DNA of 64,000 nucleotides. Source: Pandoraea anhela. Lineage in GTDB: Bacteria; Pseudomonadota; Gammaproteobacteria; Burkholderiales; Burkholderiaceae. Shown piece by piece: positions 1 through 9,808 of this stretch (positions are counted from its first letter, which is position 1; the number at the start of each line of letters is the position of its first letter). Location of the stretch: contig NZ_CABPSB010000003.1 in assembly GCF_902459655.1 (NCBI RefSeq), forward strand, positions 395,960-459,959. Direction: 5' to 3'. Below the pieces are notes generated by a model. It was not told where the DNA came from and did not search any database. It worked only from the letters and a program-made list of their open reading frames with translations. Made by a program: the position numbers and the translations under genes.

Positions 1-591
1 CAACTGGCGGTGGACGCGCTCAAGCGCGAAGTCGAACGTCTCGGCGTGATGAGCCGGCACATGGTGCGCGGCGCGCTCATGGGCACGAGCCCCGGTGCGC
101 TGGCTCAGGCGCATGCGTCCGTGGTGCGGCTGGGCAGCGTCTGCCAATCGTTCGCCGAACGCATGAGCCGGGTGGCGATGGGGGCCGCTGCGGCCGAACA
201 GCTCGCCGATACGCTGCGAACCTTGCGTTACTTCGAGAGCGCGGCCGAGCAGGCGATTGCCGCTGCGGCATTGCAGGATCAGACGAGCACGGCTACGGGG
301 CTGTCGGATGTCTACACCACGTTCGTGCGCGAATCGACGGCGCTGCTCGATCGCGTGGAAAGCGACGTCTTGCCGGCAGACGGCGGGGAGTCGCTCGGCA
401 CCTACGCGTCTGCAATGGAAGCGTCGTATGGCGGGCTGAAGGCCAAGTTGCTGGCCGACGGCGCCGCAGGCAATGTGCGCATCGCCGTCATGGAGGAGGC
501 GTTGCGTCGTTACAGCGCCTTGCGACGCGCGTTGCAACAAACGCTCAAGGCCAGTACCCGCCGGGCCCGGGGCACCGATCCGATCGACTGA
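1..591 (+). CDS. Na/Pi-cotransporter family protein, C-terminal part (5' truncated by window)
   Basis: The reading frame is open from base 1, so the start lies outside the window. The visible ~196 residues are helical, rich in Ala, Leu, Arg and Glu, and have no membrane segments. The helical-bundle character resembles the PhoU-like cytoplasmic tail of Na+/phosphate cotransporters (NptA/YjbB type), which follows the membrane domain in that family. The gene ends with TGA at 589-591, about 500 bp before the next gene, in the same direction. The family call rests on this tail only; another PhoU-like helical protein is possible. Confidence 0.5.
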   Translation, partial: QLAVDALKREVERLGVMSRHMVRGALMGTSPGALAQAHASVVRLGSVCQSFAERMSRVAMGAAAAEQLADTLRTLRYFESAAEQAIAAAALQDQTSTATGLSDVYTTFVRESTALLDRVESDVLPADGGESLGTYASAMEASYGGLKAKLLADGAAGNVRIAVMEEALRRYSALRRALQQTLKASTRRARGTDPID

Positions 592-754
592 GCGCGCTGT
601 CGCGTCGAACCGTCGTACGCGTTGCGGTGGCGGCACAAGGTCGCCCGAGGGGCGGGCCGTCGCGATTGGCGCGGACAACGCTGGGGCGGTGCGGCGGAGG
701 GTGGCGGGTGCGGTATCGTCGGATGACGCCGGTTTTGCGAAGCATGTACGTCGC

Positions 755-783
755 TTGCGCAACGCAATATGCGTAGCTAGAAT
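755..783 (+). promoter_or_regulatory. Predicted sigma-70 promoter before the MFS gene, in a ~500-bp gap
   Basis: TTGCGC (755-760) and TAGAAT (778-783) are separated by exactly 17 bp. A transcript starting near 790 would have a leader of about 310 nt before the ATG at 1099. No recognised riboswitch or gene was seen in 592-1098. Prediction from motif and spacing only. Confidence 0.4.
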
Positions 784-1098
784 ACGGACAGATTTTTGGC
801 GCTGGCAGACCTCTCGCCGGTGTCACGTAAGCGTTCACGTCAAACAACGCATTCTCCGCGACAGCGGCCGGTCGATCCGGCACGTCGGTCGAGGGGCGTG
901 CGTTCGCCGGTGAACGACCGGGCAGCCCATTCAGCGCTGTACCGGATTTCCTGAGCGCCACAAGCGCCGTCTCTCCCCGATTTGCCCGTTTCGATACCGA
1001 TGCGCAGTTGCGGTTGTTCATCTGCCGGCTGGCGTCTGGTATTCGTCGTTCGCCGCTTGCCGTCCCGCGTCGCCCGGCAACCATTGGAGTCTTTTCGC

Positions 1099-2301
1099 AT
1101 GTCGTCCTCCGCTGCATCGGCCAATCACGTGGCCGCCGCGCCGCCCAACGCCACGGCGTTGCTTGTGCGCTTTTCCCTCAACGTTTTTCTCGCGTGCCTG
1201 ACCATCGGCATGTCGCTCTCGGTCGTGCCGCTGTTCGTGCACAACACTCTCGGGTATCAAAACGTTATCGTCGGCTTTGCCGTGGGCGTGCAGTCGCTCG
1301 CCACGGTGCTCACGCGCAAGTTCGCCGGGCGCACCGCCGATCAGCGCGGCGCGCGCGTCGCGCTCATTCATGGTTTGTCGTTCGTCGGGTTGTCCGGGAT
1401 CGCGTTGCTTGTCACGAGCGTGCTGTCGGTTGCCCCAGAACCGCGCCTTGCCTTGCTGACGGTGGCGCGCTTGCTGCTCGGCGTGGGCGAAAGCCTTTGC
1501 ATTACGGGCACGTTGACGTGGGCCATCGGCAGTCTCGGCGCGGCGCAGTCGGGCCGTGTGATGTCCTGGACCGGCGCGGCCGTCTTCGGTGGCTTCGCGG
1601 TCGGTGCGCCGCTGGGGCTGGCGCTGTACGCGCCAACGGCCCTCGTCGGGGTGGCCATCGCGATCTGCGTGCTGCCGCTGGCCGGCTGGGCCGTCATTTC
1701 GCGGATTCCTGCGGTGGCGCCGGCGCATCAGGCCGGCGATGCGCTGCCGTACTCGCAGGTATTGCGTATCGTGTTTCTGCCGGGGCTGGCGCTGGCATTG
1801 CAGGGCGTCGGCTTCGCGGTAGTCGGTGCGTTCGTGGTGCTTTACTTCGAGGCGTCGCGCTGGGCCGGGGCGGCCATCGCGCTGTCGGCGTTCGGTCTGG
1901 CGTTCGTCCTGATGCGTCTGATCGGCGGACGCTGGCCGGAGCGCTTCGGCAATCTGCGCGTCGCACAGATGTCGCTGGTGGTCGAAGCGATCGGACTGTT
2001 GGTCGTGTGGCAGGCGCCGGTCGCATGGCTGGCATTGCTCGGCACGGCGCTGGCCGGTGCGGGGGCGTCGCTGACCTTCCCGTCGCTCGGTATCGAAGTG
2101 GTCAGGCGCGCGCCGGCGGCGAGTCGCGGCACGAGCCTGGGCACGTACGCTGCATTTCAGGACGTGGCGATTCTCACGACCGGGCCGCTCGCCGGCGCCG
2201 TCGCCAATCCGTTCGGTTATCGCGCCGTGTTTCTGTGCGGCGCGCTGGCGGCGGTCGTAGGCGTGTTCGTGGTCGTCAGATTGCGTGGACGTCGCCGCTG
2301 A
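1099..2301 (+). CDS. MFS transporter, YhhS-like
   Basis: A 400-residue major facilitator protein of the inner membrane with about 12 hydrophobic segments. The N-terminal portion, with an LTIGMSLSVVPLFVH-like first helix and a loop containing RKFAGRTADQRGAR, resembles the E. coli YhhS family of small-molecule exporters. The ATG at 1099 is preferred over upstream in-frame starts because the hydrophobic domain begins shortly after it and the upstream residues look like translated leader. The substrate cannot be read from sequence. Its 3' end overlaps the convergent PhzF gene by 26 bp. Confidence 0.75.
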   Translation: MSSSAASANHVAAAPPNATALLVRFSLNVFLACLTIGMSLSVVPLFVHNTLGYQNVIVGFAVGVQSLATVLTRKFAGRTADQRGARVALIHGLSFVGLSGIALLVTSVLSVAPEPRLALLTVARLLLGVGESLCITGTLTWAIGSLGAAQSGRVMSWTGAAVFGGFAVGAPLGLALYAPTALVGVAIAICVLPLAGWAVISRIPAVAPAHQAGDALPYSQVLRIVFLPGLALALQGVGFAVVGAFVVLYFEASRWAGAAIALSAFGLAFVLMRLIGGRWPERFGNLRVAQMSLVVEAIGLLVVWQAPVAWLALLGTALAGAGASLTFPSLGIEVVRRAPAASRGTSLGTYAAFQDVAILTTGPLAGAVANPFGYRAVFLCGALAAVVGVFVVVRLRGRRR

Positions 2302-3181
2302 TCCAACAGCCGGCGGCGGCGTCGAGCGGATCGCGCAGCGTCACGGTAATGGCAGACGGATGGCCCATCGCCACGCCCTGGCGCACGACGACACCACGTT
2401 CGCCCGGCGCCAGCCAGCCGTAACGGCGCGCACCGTAAAGCAGGGCCGCAGCGGCAATGCCGGTCGCGGCATCTTCCGGATACCCGGACGAGCGCGGGAA
2501 CTGGCGAGCTTGCAGCACCGGCAGCGCCTGCCCATCGCCCACGTTTTCGCGCGCGCATGGGTAGAGGCCGGTGGAGCCGATGGCGTCGCACGTGGCGAGC
2601 AGGGTCGAGAAGTCGGGCGTCAGCGTGTGCAACCGTTCGACGCTGCGCAGCGGTACCAGCGTCTTCACACGGCTGGTCGCGGCGTTGCAGATGCCTTCGA
2701 GCGCGATGTCGTCGGGCGAGACGCGCAATATGGCGCAGATGGCGGCGATAGCGCTCGCGTCGAGAATCGGTTCGGTGCGTCCCGCCGGCTGGCTCACTTC
2801 AATGTGCTCGCCGTCGGCGGCGACCCGACCGGAAACCTGTCCGCTGAGGGTTTCGATCGTGACCGGGCGGCCATCCCAGCGCCCCGCACGGCGCAGTACC
2901 CATAGCGCGCCGAGGGTGGCGTGCCCGCACATCTCCATCTCGTGGTTCGGCACGAAGAAGCGGAAGCGCCACGCGTTGCGCGTGTCTTGCGCCGCCATGA
3001 CGAACGCGCTTTCATGACCGTAATGTGCGGCTACGGCTCGCATGTCGTCGGCGCGCATGGCGTCGGCATCTAGCACGATCGGGGCCGGGTTGCCGCCATT
3101 GACCGCAGCAGGGAACACGCTGACCAACGAGACGGTTGCCGGTGCGGGAAGCGTAAGTGGGAGCGGGGTGTGGGATGTCAT
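2276..3181 (-). CDS. PhzF family isomerase/epimerase
   Basis: About 301 residues, the usual PhzF size. Family features are visible: the N-terminal VSVFPAAVNGGNPAPIVLDAD segment leading into the active-site region, HYGHESAFVM with the catalytic-type Glu, and the F.VPNHEMEMCGHATLGA motif near residues 70-90. PhzF-fold enzymes act on trans-2,3-dihydro-3-hydroxyanthranilate or related small molecules; outside phenazine clusters the substrate is usually unknown, and no phenazine genes are nearby. The ATG at 3181 is chosen because upstream in-frame codons only translate a 9-bp tandem repeat. Convergent with the MFS gene, 26-bp overlap. Confidence 0.82.
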   Translation of the reverse strand: MTSHTPLPLTLPAPATVSLVSVFPAAVNGGNPAPIVLDADAMRADDMRAVAAHYGHESAFVMAAQDTRNAWRFRFFVPNHEMEMCGHATLGALWVLRRAGRWDGRPVTIETLSGQVSGRVAADGEHIEVSQPAGRTEPILDASAIAAICAILRVSPDDIALEGICNAATSRVKTLVPLRSVERLHTLTPDFSTLLATCDAIGSTGLYPCARENVGDGQALPVLQARQFPRSSGYPEDAATGIAAAALLYGARRYGWLAPGERGVVVRQGVAMGHPSAITVTLRDPLDAAAGCWISGDVHAI

Positions 3182-3197
3182 GACGGTGTGGAAATCC

Positions 3198-3251
3198 GTA
3201 GCGGCAGTGGTAGCAGTGGTAGCAGTGGCGGCAGTGGCGGCAGTGGTGGCG
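3198..3251. repeat. 9-bp tandem repeat, six units
   Basis: Six 9-bp units of the form GTGGYGGCA run without interruption just upstream of the PhzF start. Because the unit is a multiple of three, the repeat stays open in frame with the gene and could be misread as an Ala/Thr-rich N-terminal extension. Similar short repeats occur near other core genes in this window. Confidence 0.85.
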
Positions 3252-3855
3252 TTAGCGGGCGTTGCGATGTGCGTCGAGGGGCATGCGCTGCGATGCCGGG
3301 CCTGTCTCGGGCGCATCGTCGATGACGGCCTGTGAACGTCAAGATTACGCGCGAAAGCACACGTCTGTCAGCGAAGAATCGACCGCTTTCATCGCAATTT
3401 TTTAGACTTTTCCGCATATGCACAGGCGTGTCAGTGGCTATATCGACCGCGATATGCGGCGTCTCGCGGTTGACGCCGTGCATGCTGCGGCGTCATGTCA
3501 GTGCGGGACAACGTCGCGTGTTTACGACACCGGCGGCAGACGGTATTTAAGAAATCGCTTAAAGACCGAGGAGTCGTTCCATATTGAGCGGTGTCCTATG
3601 GTTTACAATCCGCGTCGGCCTCCCAATAACAAAAGGGGATGGCAGGGTGAGAAACGTCGCACAACGGCCTTTCGGGGCATACGCGACGTCCGGAGACAAT
3701 GTGCCGGGCCCCGCGGGATCGATTCTCGTAACACGGGAATCGTGAGGTCTTAAGAGCGGTCGAGTCGGTAAGGCAGCGTGATCGGTGCGAGTGGTCCGGA
3801 TGCAGCGTTGCAGTCAATTCAGGCTGCGTGGCAGCCGAGGTTCGAAGTGGAGACC
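3252..3855. other. Divergent intergenic region between PhzF and ACS transporter genes
   Basis: About 600 bp without a convincing gene. It holds the promoters of the two divergent genes. One short inverted repeat, CGATTC-N11-GAATCG (3720-3742), lies about 115 bp upstream of the transporter ATG and could be an operator. Nothing else recognisable was seen. Confidence 0.4.
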
Positions 3856-5166
3856 ATGAGTACTATCGCTAGCGGTATCAAAGCCAATGCGCATACGCGC
3901 GAGATCGAGGCGCAAGCCTACGCAAAAGCGACGTGGCGTTTGTTGCCGTTCCTTTTTCTGTGTTACGTCGCGGCCTATCTGGACCGCGTGAACGTCGGCT
4001 TCGCCAAGCTGCAAATGCTGAACGATCTTCAGTTCAGCGAGACCGTGTACGGTCTGGGCGCGGGCATTTTCTTCATCGGCTACTTCTTCTTCGAAGTGCC
4101 GAGCAACATCATCATGCACAAGGTCGGTGCGCGCCGGTGGATCGCACGCATCATGATCTCGTGGGCGTTGCTCTCCGCAGCGACGCTGCTCGTGAAGACC
4201 CCCACGCAGTTCTACATCGTGCGCTTCCTCCTCGGCGTGGCCGAAGCCGGCTTCTTCCCGGGCATTGTCTTGTATCTGACCTACTGGTTCCCGGCGCAAC
4301 GTCGCGGCCGCATGAACGCGCTGTTCATGATCGGCATTCCCATCGCCGGTGTGTTGGGCGGTCCGCTCTCGGGCTGGATTCTGGCGGCGTTCAACGGGGT
4401 GGGCGGCTGGGCCGCATGGCAATGGCTGTTCTTCATCGAAGCCATTCCATCGGTAATTCTCGGTATCGTCACGCTGATGTATCTGCCGAACGGCATTCGC
4501 GCTGCGAAGTGGCTGACCGAAGACGAGAAGGCGATTCTCGAACACAACATCGCGCAGGACAGCGTGGGTAAGGCGCAGCAAACGGTGGCGTCCGTGTTCG
4601 CGAACGGCCGTGTCTGGCTCATGGCGCTGATCTATTTCTGCTGCATGATGGGTCTCTACGGCATTGGCTTTTACCTGCCGACGCTCATCAAGGCCAGCGG
4701 TGTGAAGAGCGCACTGGACGTCGGTCTGCTGACCGCGATTCCTTATGCCTGCGCCGTCGTTAGCATGATTGGCGTGGCACGTAGCTCGGATCGCACGCGC
4801 GAGCGTCGCTGGCACTTCGCCGTGGTGTCGTTCGCCGGCGCGGTAGGGCTTTACCTGAGCACGGTGTGGGGCAACAACGTGCCGCTCGCGATGGTGGCGC
4901 TGTCGGTCGGCACGGCCGGCATGCTTGCGACGATGCCGGTGTTCTGGACGTATCCTAGCGCGTTGCTCGTCGGTGGCTCGGCGGCTGCGGCCATCGGCAT
5001 GATCAACTCGATCGGCAACCTCGCGGGCTTTGTGAGTCCGTTCGTCATTGGGTGGCTCAAGGACGTAACGCAGAGCACCAACGCGGGCATGTACTGCGTG
5101 TCGGCTGCCCTCGCGCTGGGCGCCGTGCTGGCGCTCACGCAGTCGAAGGAACAGGTCAACCGCTGA
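3856..5166 (+). CDS. MFS transporter, anion:cation symporter (ACS) family
   Basis: A 436-residue inner-membrane transporter. The opening ATWRLLPFLFLCYVAAYLDR with NVGFAKLQM is the hallmark of the ACS family (tartrate, phthalate, glucarate, 4-hydroxyphenylacetate and other organic-acid carriers). Twelve hydrophobic segments follow, with the central charged loop at residues 205-235. The ATG at 3856 is chosen for the GTGGAG ribosome-binding site just before it; an in-frame GTG/ATG at 3778 has no such site. Transcribed alone, ending before a bidirectional terminator. The substrate is probably an organic or aromatic acid, by family only. Confidence 0.85.
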   Translation: MSTIASGIKANAHTREIEAQAYAKATWRLLPFLFLCYVAAYLDRVNVGFAKLQMLNDLQFSETVYGLGAGIFFIGYFFFEVPSNIIMHKVGARRWIARIMISWALLSAATLLVKTPTQFYIVRFLLGVAEAGFFPGIVLYLTYWFPAQRRGRMNALFMIGIPIAGVLGGPLSGWILAAFNGVGGWAAWQWLFFIEAIPSVILGIVTLMYLPNGIRAAKWLTEDEKAILEHNIAQDSVGKAQQTVASVFANGRVWLMALIYFCCMMGLYGIGFYLPTLIKASGVKSALDVGLLTAIPYACAVVSMIGVARSSDRTRERRWHFAVVSFAGAVGLYLSTVWGNNVPLAMVALSVGTAGMLATMPVFWTYPSALLVGGSAAAAIGMINSIGNLAGFVSPFVIGWLKDVTQSTNAGMYCVSAALALGAVLALTQSKEQVNR

Positions 5167-5285
5167 TCTTGCGGTGGGGTGGGGTGGGCGGCGTCGCTTG
5201 CCGCCGCCACACCGTCATACTGTCATACCGCCGTACAGTCATACGGGCGCGCTGCATCGTCGTGTTGCGTTGTGGTAGCACAAAC

Positions 5286-5321
5286 AAAAAAGCTGGCCCA
5301 CGAGCGTGGACCAGCTTTTTT
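5286..5321. terminator. Bidirectional intrinsic terminator between ACS transporter and icd
   Basis: A hairpin with arms AAAAAAGCTGG and CCAGCTTTTTT, extended inside by CCAC/GTGG, is flanked by A and T runs. It can therefore terminate the transporter transcript (plus) and the icd transcript (minus, stop at 5376). Confidence 0.9.
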
Positions 5322-5375
5322 ATTGGGCGCTGCCGGACAGCCCTTGCGGACTGTCCGTCGACCGCGTGCGACGAC

Positions 5376-7616
5376 TTACGCCTTCGCGACGCTTGCCAGT
5401 GCGGCGTTGAACGTCTTGCTCGGACGCATGACTTGTTCGAGCTTTTCGAAGTCCGGCTTGTAGTAGCCGCCGATGTCCGTCGGCTTGCCTTGCACGTCGG
5501 CGAGTTCGCCCACGATGGTCTTCTCGTTCTCGGTCAATTGCTTGGCGAGCGGTGCGAAGAGTCTGGCCAGTTCGGCGTCGTCCTTCTGATCAGCCAGTTC
5601 CTGTGCCCAGTACATCGACAGGTAGAACTGGCTGCCACGGTTGTCCAGTTCGCCGGTCTTCGGCGACGGCCCCTTGTTGTTGTCGAGCAGCTTGCCCGTG
5701 GCGGCGTCCAGCGTCTTGGCCAGAATCTTGGCGCGTGCGTTGCCCGTCTTGATGCCCAGGTCTTCCAGCGAGACGGCCAGTGCCAGGAATTCACCCAGCG
5801 AGTCCCAGCGCAGGTGGTTTTCTTCCACCAGTTGCTTCACGTGCTTCGGGGCCGAGCCGCCTGCGCCCGTTTCGTACATGCCGCCACCGGCCATGAGCGG
5901 CACGATGGAGAGCATCTTGGCGCTGGTGCCCAGTTCCATGATCGGGAACAGGTCGGTCAGGTAGTCGCGCAGGATGTTGCCGGTCACCGAGATAGTGTCC
6001 AGGCCGCGGATCACGCGTTCGAGCGTGTAACGCATGGCGCGCACTTGCGACATGATCTGAATATCGAGACCGGTGGTGTCGTAATCCTTCAGGTACGTTT
6101 CGACCTTCTTGATCAGTTCGGCTTCGTGCGGACGGTACGGGTCGAGCCAGAACACGGCCGGCATGCCCGAGTTGCGCACGCGGTTCACGGCGAGCTTCAC
6201 CCAATCGCGGATCGGGGCGTCCTTGACCTGGCACATACGCCAGATGTCACCGGCTTCCACGTTTTGCGAGAGCAGCACTTCGCCCGTGGCGATGTCGACG
6301 ATGTTCGCCACGCCGTCTTCGGCGATCTCGAACGTCTTGTCGTGCGAGCCGTACTCTTCTGCCTTCTGCGCCATCAGGCCCACGTTCGGCACGGTGCCCA
6401 TCGTGGTCGGATCGAAGGCGCCGTTCGTCTTGCAGAAGTTGATGATTTCCTGATAAATGCGGGCGAACGTGCTTTCCGGGATCACGGCCTTCGTGTCCTT
6501 CGGACGGCCGTCGGCGCCCCACATCTTGCCGCCGATGCGGATCATGGCGGGCATCGAGGCGTCGACGATCACGTCGTTCGGTGCGTGCAGGTTCGAGATG
6601 CCCTTGGCCGAGTCGACCATCGCCAGTTCCGGACGGTGCTCATGGCAGGCGTGCAGATCGCGGATGATCTCTTCGCGCTGCGTGCTCGGCAGCGATTCGA
6701 TCTTCTCGTACAGGTTCACGAGACCGTTGTTGACGTTCACGCCCAGTTCGTCGAACAGCTTGCCGTGCTTCTCGAAGGCTTCCTTGTAGAAGATCTTCAC
6801 GGCGTGGCCGAACACGATCGGGTGCGAGACCTTCATCATCGTGGCCTTCACGTGCAGCGAGAACATGACGCCGGTCTTGCGGGCGTCTTCCATCTGTTCT
6901 TCGTAGAAGTCGCACAGCGCCTTCTTGCTCATGAACATGCTGTCGATGATTTCGCCGTCGAGCAGTGCGACTTTCGGCTTGAGCACGATCGTCTTGCCGC
7001 TGTTCGTCACAAGTTCCATCTTGACGTCGCGGGCCTTGTCGATCGTCATCGACTTTTCGCCGTGGTAGAAGTCGCCATGCTTCATGTGGGCGACGTGCGT
7101 GCGCGAGGCCATGCTCCACTCGCCCATGCTGTGCGGGTGCTTCTTGGCGTAGTTCTTCACGGCGAGCGGGGCGCGACGATCCGAGTTGCCTTCACGCAGG
7201 ACCGGGTTCACGGCCGAGCCGAGGCACTTCGAGTAGCGCTTCTGAAGGGCTTTCTCTTCGTCGGTCTTCGGGTCTTCCGGATAGTCGGGGACTTTGTAGC
7301 CCTTCGACTGGAGTTCCTTGATGGCGCTCTGGAGCTGGAACACGGAGGCGCTGATGTTCGGCAGCTTGATGATGTTGGTGTCCGGATCCTGCGTCAGGCG
7401 ACCGAGTTCGGCCAGGTTGTCCGGCACGCGCTGTTCTTCGGTCAGGAATTCGGGGAATTCACCGAGGATGCGGCCCGAGACCGAAATGTCGCTGGTCTCG
7501 ATCGCAACGCCTGCCGGTGCGGCGAACGTGCGGATGATCGGCAGGAAGGATGCGGTGGCCAGAAGCGGTGCTTCGTCGGTCAGGGTATAGATGATGCTGG
7601 GTTGCTGCGTGCTCAT
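5376..7616 (-). CDS. icd: Isocitrate dehydrogenase, NADP-dependent, monomeric type
   Basis: A 746-residue cytoplasmic enzyme, the expected size for monomeric IDH (~740). It oxidatively decarboxylates isocitrate to 2-oxoglutarate with NADP+ in the TCA cycle. Family landmarks are the N-terminal [14 protein letters not shown] segment, [21 protein letters not shown] near residue 140, the HPHSMGEW block, and [17 protein letters not shown] in the C-terminal half. The ATG at 7616 is chosen because the monomeric family starts right there and six upstream residues have no counterpart. Ends 55 bp before the shared terminator. A 14-bp palindrome lies ~145 bp upstream and may control it. Confidence 0.96.
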   Translation of the reverse strand: MSTQQPSIIYTLTDEAPLLATASFLPIIRTFAAPAGVAIETSDISVSGRILGEFPEFLTEEQRVPDNLAELGRLTQDPDTNIIKLPNISASVFQLQSAIKELQSKGYKVPDYPEDPKTDEEKALQKRYSKCLGSAVNPVLREGNSDRRAPLAVKNYAKKHPHSMGEWSMASRTHVAHMKHGDFYHGEKSMTIDKARDVKMELVTNSGKTIVLKPKVALLDGEIIDSMFMSKKALCDFYEEQMEDARKTGVMFSLHVKATMMKVSHPIVFGHAVKIFYKEAFEKHGKLFDELGVNVNNGLVNLYEKIESLPSTQREEIIRDLHACHEHRPELAMVDSAKGISNLHAPNDVIVDASMPAMIRIGGKMWGADGRPKDTKAVIPESTFARIYQEIINFCKTNGAFDPTTMGTVPNVGLMAQKAEEYGSHDKTFEIAEDGVANIVDIATGEVLLSQNVEAGDIWRMCQVKDAPIRDWVKLAVNRVRNSGMPAVFWLDPYRPHEAELIKKVETYLKDYDTTGLDIQIMSQVRAMRYTLERVIRGLDTISVTGNILRDYLTDLFPIMELGTSAKMLSIVPLMAGGGMYETGAGGSAPKHVKQLVEENHLRWDSLGEFLALAVSLEDLGIKTGNARAKILAKTLDAATGKLLDNNKGPSPKTGELDNRGSQFYLSMYWAQELADQKDDAELARLFAPLAKQLTENEKTIVGELADVQGKPTDIGGYYKPDFEKLEQVMRPSKTFNAALASVAKA

Positions 7617-7759
7617 CGCTGGTCTCGGATTCAAGAATCAGGAAAAGGTGGGGGAACGCCGCCGACTGGGGTGACAGTCCGCTAGCCATGACGAATTCCC
7701 CGATTGTGACACGGGTCGGGGGCAAAACTGAAATGCCTTTTCGTAATGTGAATGCTTGG

Positions 7760-7773
7760 GTCTTATATAAGAC
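7760..7773. promoter_or_regulatory. Perfect 14-bp palindrome upstream of icd
   Basis: GTCTTATATAAGAC reads identically on both strands, about 145 bp upstream of the icd ATG. Palindromes of this TCTTATATAAGA type have, as I recall, been proposed as operators of TCA-cycle genes in betaproteobacteria, bound by a GntR-type regulator; I could not verify that here. Confidence 0.55.
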
Positions 7774-7774
7774 T

Positions 7775-8135
7775 GCCACGGAAGTGCCCATAACTTCGTT
7801 GAAAAGCCCGTAGCGTGGGGCGGGGGTGGCGTGGGCACGGGCGAGGTGAGAGAAGGGGATGGCTCTTTTTGCGATGATCGATGAAATTTCATAGAAAAAA
7901 TCTATGATGAGGTGAGCCTATTTCCGGAGTGAGGCTATGTTGATAAGCGAGGTGCCGGATTGGGCGTGGGGGTGTCGCAAAGCGACTTTGATGTCGATGC
8001 GGAGGGGGCGGAGATTCGAAGGTGGGGGGAGAAAGAAGAGCGGGGAAGAGGGGGAGGGAAGATAAGGGAGATGAGGCGAAAGCAGGTAAAACGAAGGGCG
8101 TTCCGTGCCGCATGAAAAATGCTGGCGTCGAATGC
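7775..8135. other. Gene-free region with a purine-rich tract
   Basis: No gene is supported. The stretch 7998-8100 is strongly purine-biased on the plus strand (runs of G and A with few pyrimidines), so the open frames seen in it on the minus strand are low-complexity Ser/Pro artefacts. It separates icd from the tRNA-derived attachment site. Confidence 0.5.
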
Positions 8136-8160
8136 AAAAGGGCCGACGCATCGTCGGCCC
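8136..8160 (-). terminator. Original terminator of the tRNA-Val gene
   Basis: GGGCCGACG-CAT-CGTCGGCCC is a perfect 9-bp hairpin followed, on the minus strand, by TTTT. It lies immediately beyond the tRNA-Val 3' half at 8164-8213, so it was probably the chromosomal terminator of tRNA-Val before the islands inserted. Confidence 0.8.
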
Positions 8161-8163
8161 TTC

Positions 8164-8213
8164 GAATCTGGTGGGTGGTACAGGGATTGAACCTGTGACC
8201 CCTGCCGTGTGAA
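8164..8213 (-). repeat. Attachment site attL: 3' part of tRNA-Val, left end of element A
   Basis: Fifty bases identical to 39863-39912, covering the tRNA-Val 3' end (CCA, T arm, variable region, 3' anticodon stem) plus five flanking bases. Identity stops in the anticodon loop, the usual crossover region for tyrosine integrases. Inside the element, a GTACGA-N5-TCGTAC inverted repeat follows at 8238-8254. Confidence 0.92.
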
Positions 8214-8420
8214 ACGAAAATCAGCCCAAGTACCTGTGTACGATCTCGTCGTACATCATTGAGTTTACAGCATTTTTAGTTTCCTACACATGTCATCATT
8301 TTTTGGGATCCGCCTCGCGGGCTGCACCGGTTTTGCACCCGACTGCGCTACATTGCGAGGGTTGTCCTGCGGCACGTCAGTTTTGTTACGTTCGCTCCGA
8401 CCTGTTCAGCGGTGTTGCTA

Positions 8421-9767
8421 TCATGCGACGTCGTGCGGCGGTGGCGGCTGATGCCACGCCGGTAACCGTCTATCAAGCAATGGGTTGTCCTCGCCAACTA
8501 GGATTGCTGGATTTCCGATGATCGCCCCGTGCCCCGCCGAAAACTGGTCGACTGTTTCATCGATCATCCAGGAGTCATGTTCGGACGTACGCGCAAGGAA
8601 ATAGTGAAGGTGGATCTCCATGACACGAGAATCCCACCGAAAGCCGATGACGGTCTCTTGGTTTTTCTTGAATCGCTGGTCGGACGTATGCGGGTCGCGC
8701 TCAGCATCCATCGCGACGTGAGCAATTGCTGCTGGAGCAGCTCGCGTTTGGCGATCGATTTCTTTGAGCTTTGTCTTGACGTAGCGCGAACGTGCTTTGA
8801 CAGAATTTGGCGACGAACAGCCCCAGGTCACAACCGATCCGTATTCGATGTTGTCCATGAATCGAGGGTCGAATTGACACGGAGCGCCCCCCACCGCGAG
8901 GAAATAGCTTCCTTCGGTTACTACCCTTCCAGATAACAGACGACCCATCTTGGGGCCGACTAGCAGATAGCTATCCTCAACGTCCTCGCGGACCGCATAT
9001 AGGTTCGCATTGCACACACTCCCATCCGCAAACTCATCGCTCCATGGATAGTCCTTGCGTACAAAGATACGAGAATTGAGCGCCTGCTCGACGCGGTGAA
9101 CGAGGTAATCCTGTGGAACCTCGTGGAGTTCTTTTTTGAATTCTACATCTAGGGAAACACTCAACCGACGTTCATGCACTAAGGTCTGAAACTTATCGAA
9201 GAGGCTCTGAGCAAGTCGCGACTCGCGCTGTTCATAATCGCTCGGTCTTAGTCTCTTGCATTCGATCTGTAACTCGGCACCCGGGAAAACAGCGCGAAGA
9301 TCAGGGGTTGGCTCACTCGTCTCCTCTATGAATTCGAGATCTAGGTCTTCCCTCAGATATCGCGCGGCCGTCGCCAGCTCAAACAGACCGCTGTCCGGGT
9401 GCTCGTGGAAAGTATCGACCAACCTTCGAGCGCGTTCTTTGGCTCCGAACATATCGCGCAAATCGGGAATTGCAGCCCCGATTCGCTTCATGAGCGGAAT
9501 TACCCTAGGTCCGAGACGAAGATCATACAGTCGGCTATTCCGCAGGAATCCATCAACCAGTGCGAGATAACTTGCTAATGGATCAGCCGGTAGCAGAAGG
9601 TCATCGAGGCTCCGCCACTGTCTGTCGGCGAAGGATGAGTTTTGCCGGTAGTGTTCGCGAGCAACAGCTATCCGCGAAGCGAGGTGCTTAGAATCGCGAG
9701 AGCAAGACTGGAGCCATTCGAAGGCGTTTGCGACTTCGGTATCTTCGGAAACTGGGCCGGGCCTCAT
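8421..9767 (-). CDS. Putative PD-(D/E)XK nuclease-like protein of element A
   Basis: A 448-residue protein not recognised as a named family. Seen directly: residues P155-D156 followed by E169-C-K171 in a predicted strand (AELQIECKRL), with a conserved-looking E130 in the preceding helix (SGLFELATAARYL). This spacing matches the PD-(D/E)XK nuclease core. The rest is soluble, without membrane segments. It lies 41 bp downstream of the gene at 9809-10687 in the same direction, so the two are probably one operon. The ATG at 9767 has only a weak AT-rich leader. A restriction or defence role is inferred from the motif and island location. Confidence 0.6.
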   Translation of the reverse strand: MRPGPVSEDTEVANAFEWLQSCSRDSKHLASRIAVAREHYRQNSSFADRQWRSLDDLLLPADPLASYLALVDGFLRNSRLYDLRLGPRVIPLMKRIGAAIPDLRDMFGAKERARRLVDTFHEHPDSGLFELATAARYLREDLDLEFIEETSEPTPDLRAVFPGAELQIECKRLRPSDYEQRESRLAQSLFDKFQTLVHERRLSVSLDVEFKKELHEVPQDYLVHRVEQALNSRIFVRKDYPWSDEFADGSVCNANLYAVREDVEDSYLLVGPKMGRLLSGRVVTEGSYFLAVGGAPCQFDPRFMDNIEYGSVVTWGCSSPNSVKARSRYVKTKLKEIDRQTRAAPAAIAHVAMDAERDPHTSDQRFKKNQETVIGFRWDSRVMEIHLHYFLARTSEHDSWMIDETVDQFSAGHGAIIGNPAILVGEDNPLLDRRLPAWHQPPPPHDVA

Positions 9768-9808
9768 TTTCTATTTTTTCTTACCATAGAGTGGAAACAA
9801 TATTCACG

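Noticed and set aside
2276-3181. Part of a phenazine biosynthesis cluster
   Set aside because: No other phz genes nearby; PhzF-fold proteins are widespread outside phenazine pathways.
5052-7685. 877-codon open frame on the plus strand opposite icd
   Set aside because: It mirrors the strongly conserved icd gene; its His/Val/Arg-rich composition is that of an antisense frame of high-GC DNA.
7889-8151. Overlapping Ser/Pro/Leu-rich minus-strand frames
   Set aside because: They only translate the purine-rich tract; no ribosome-binding site.
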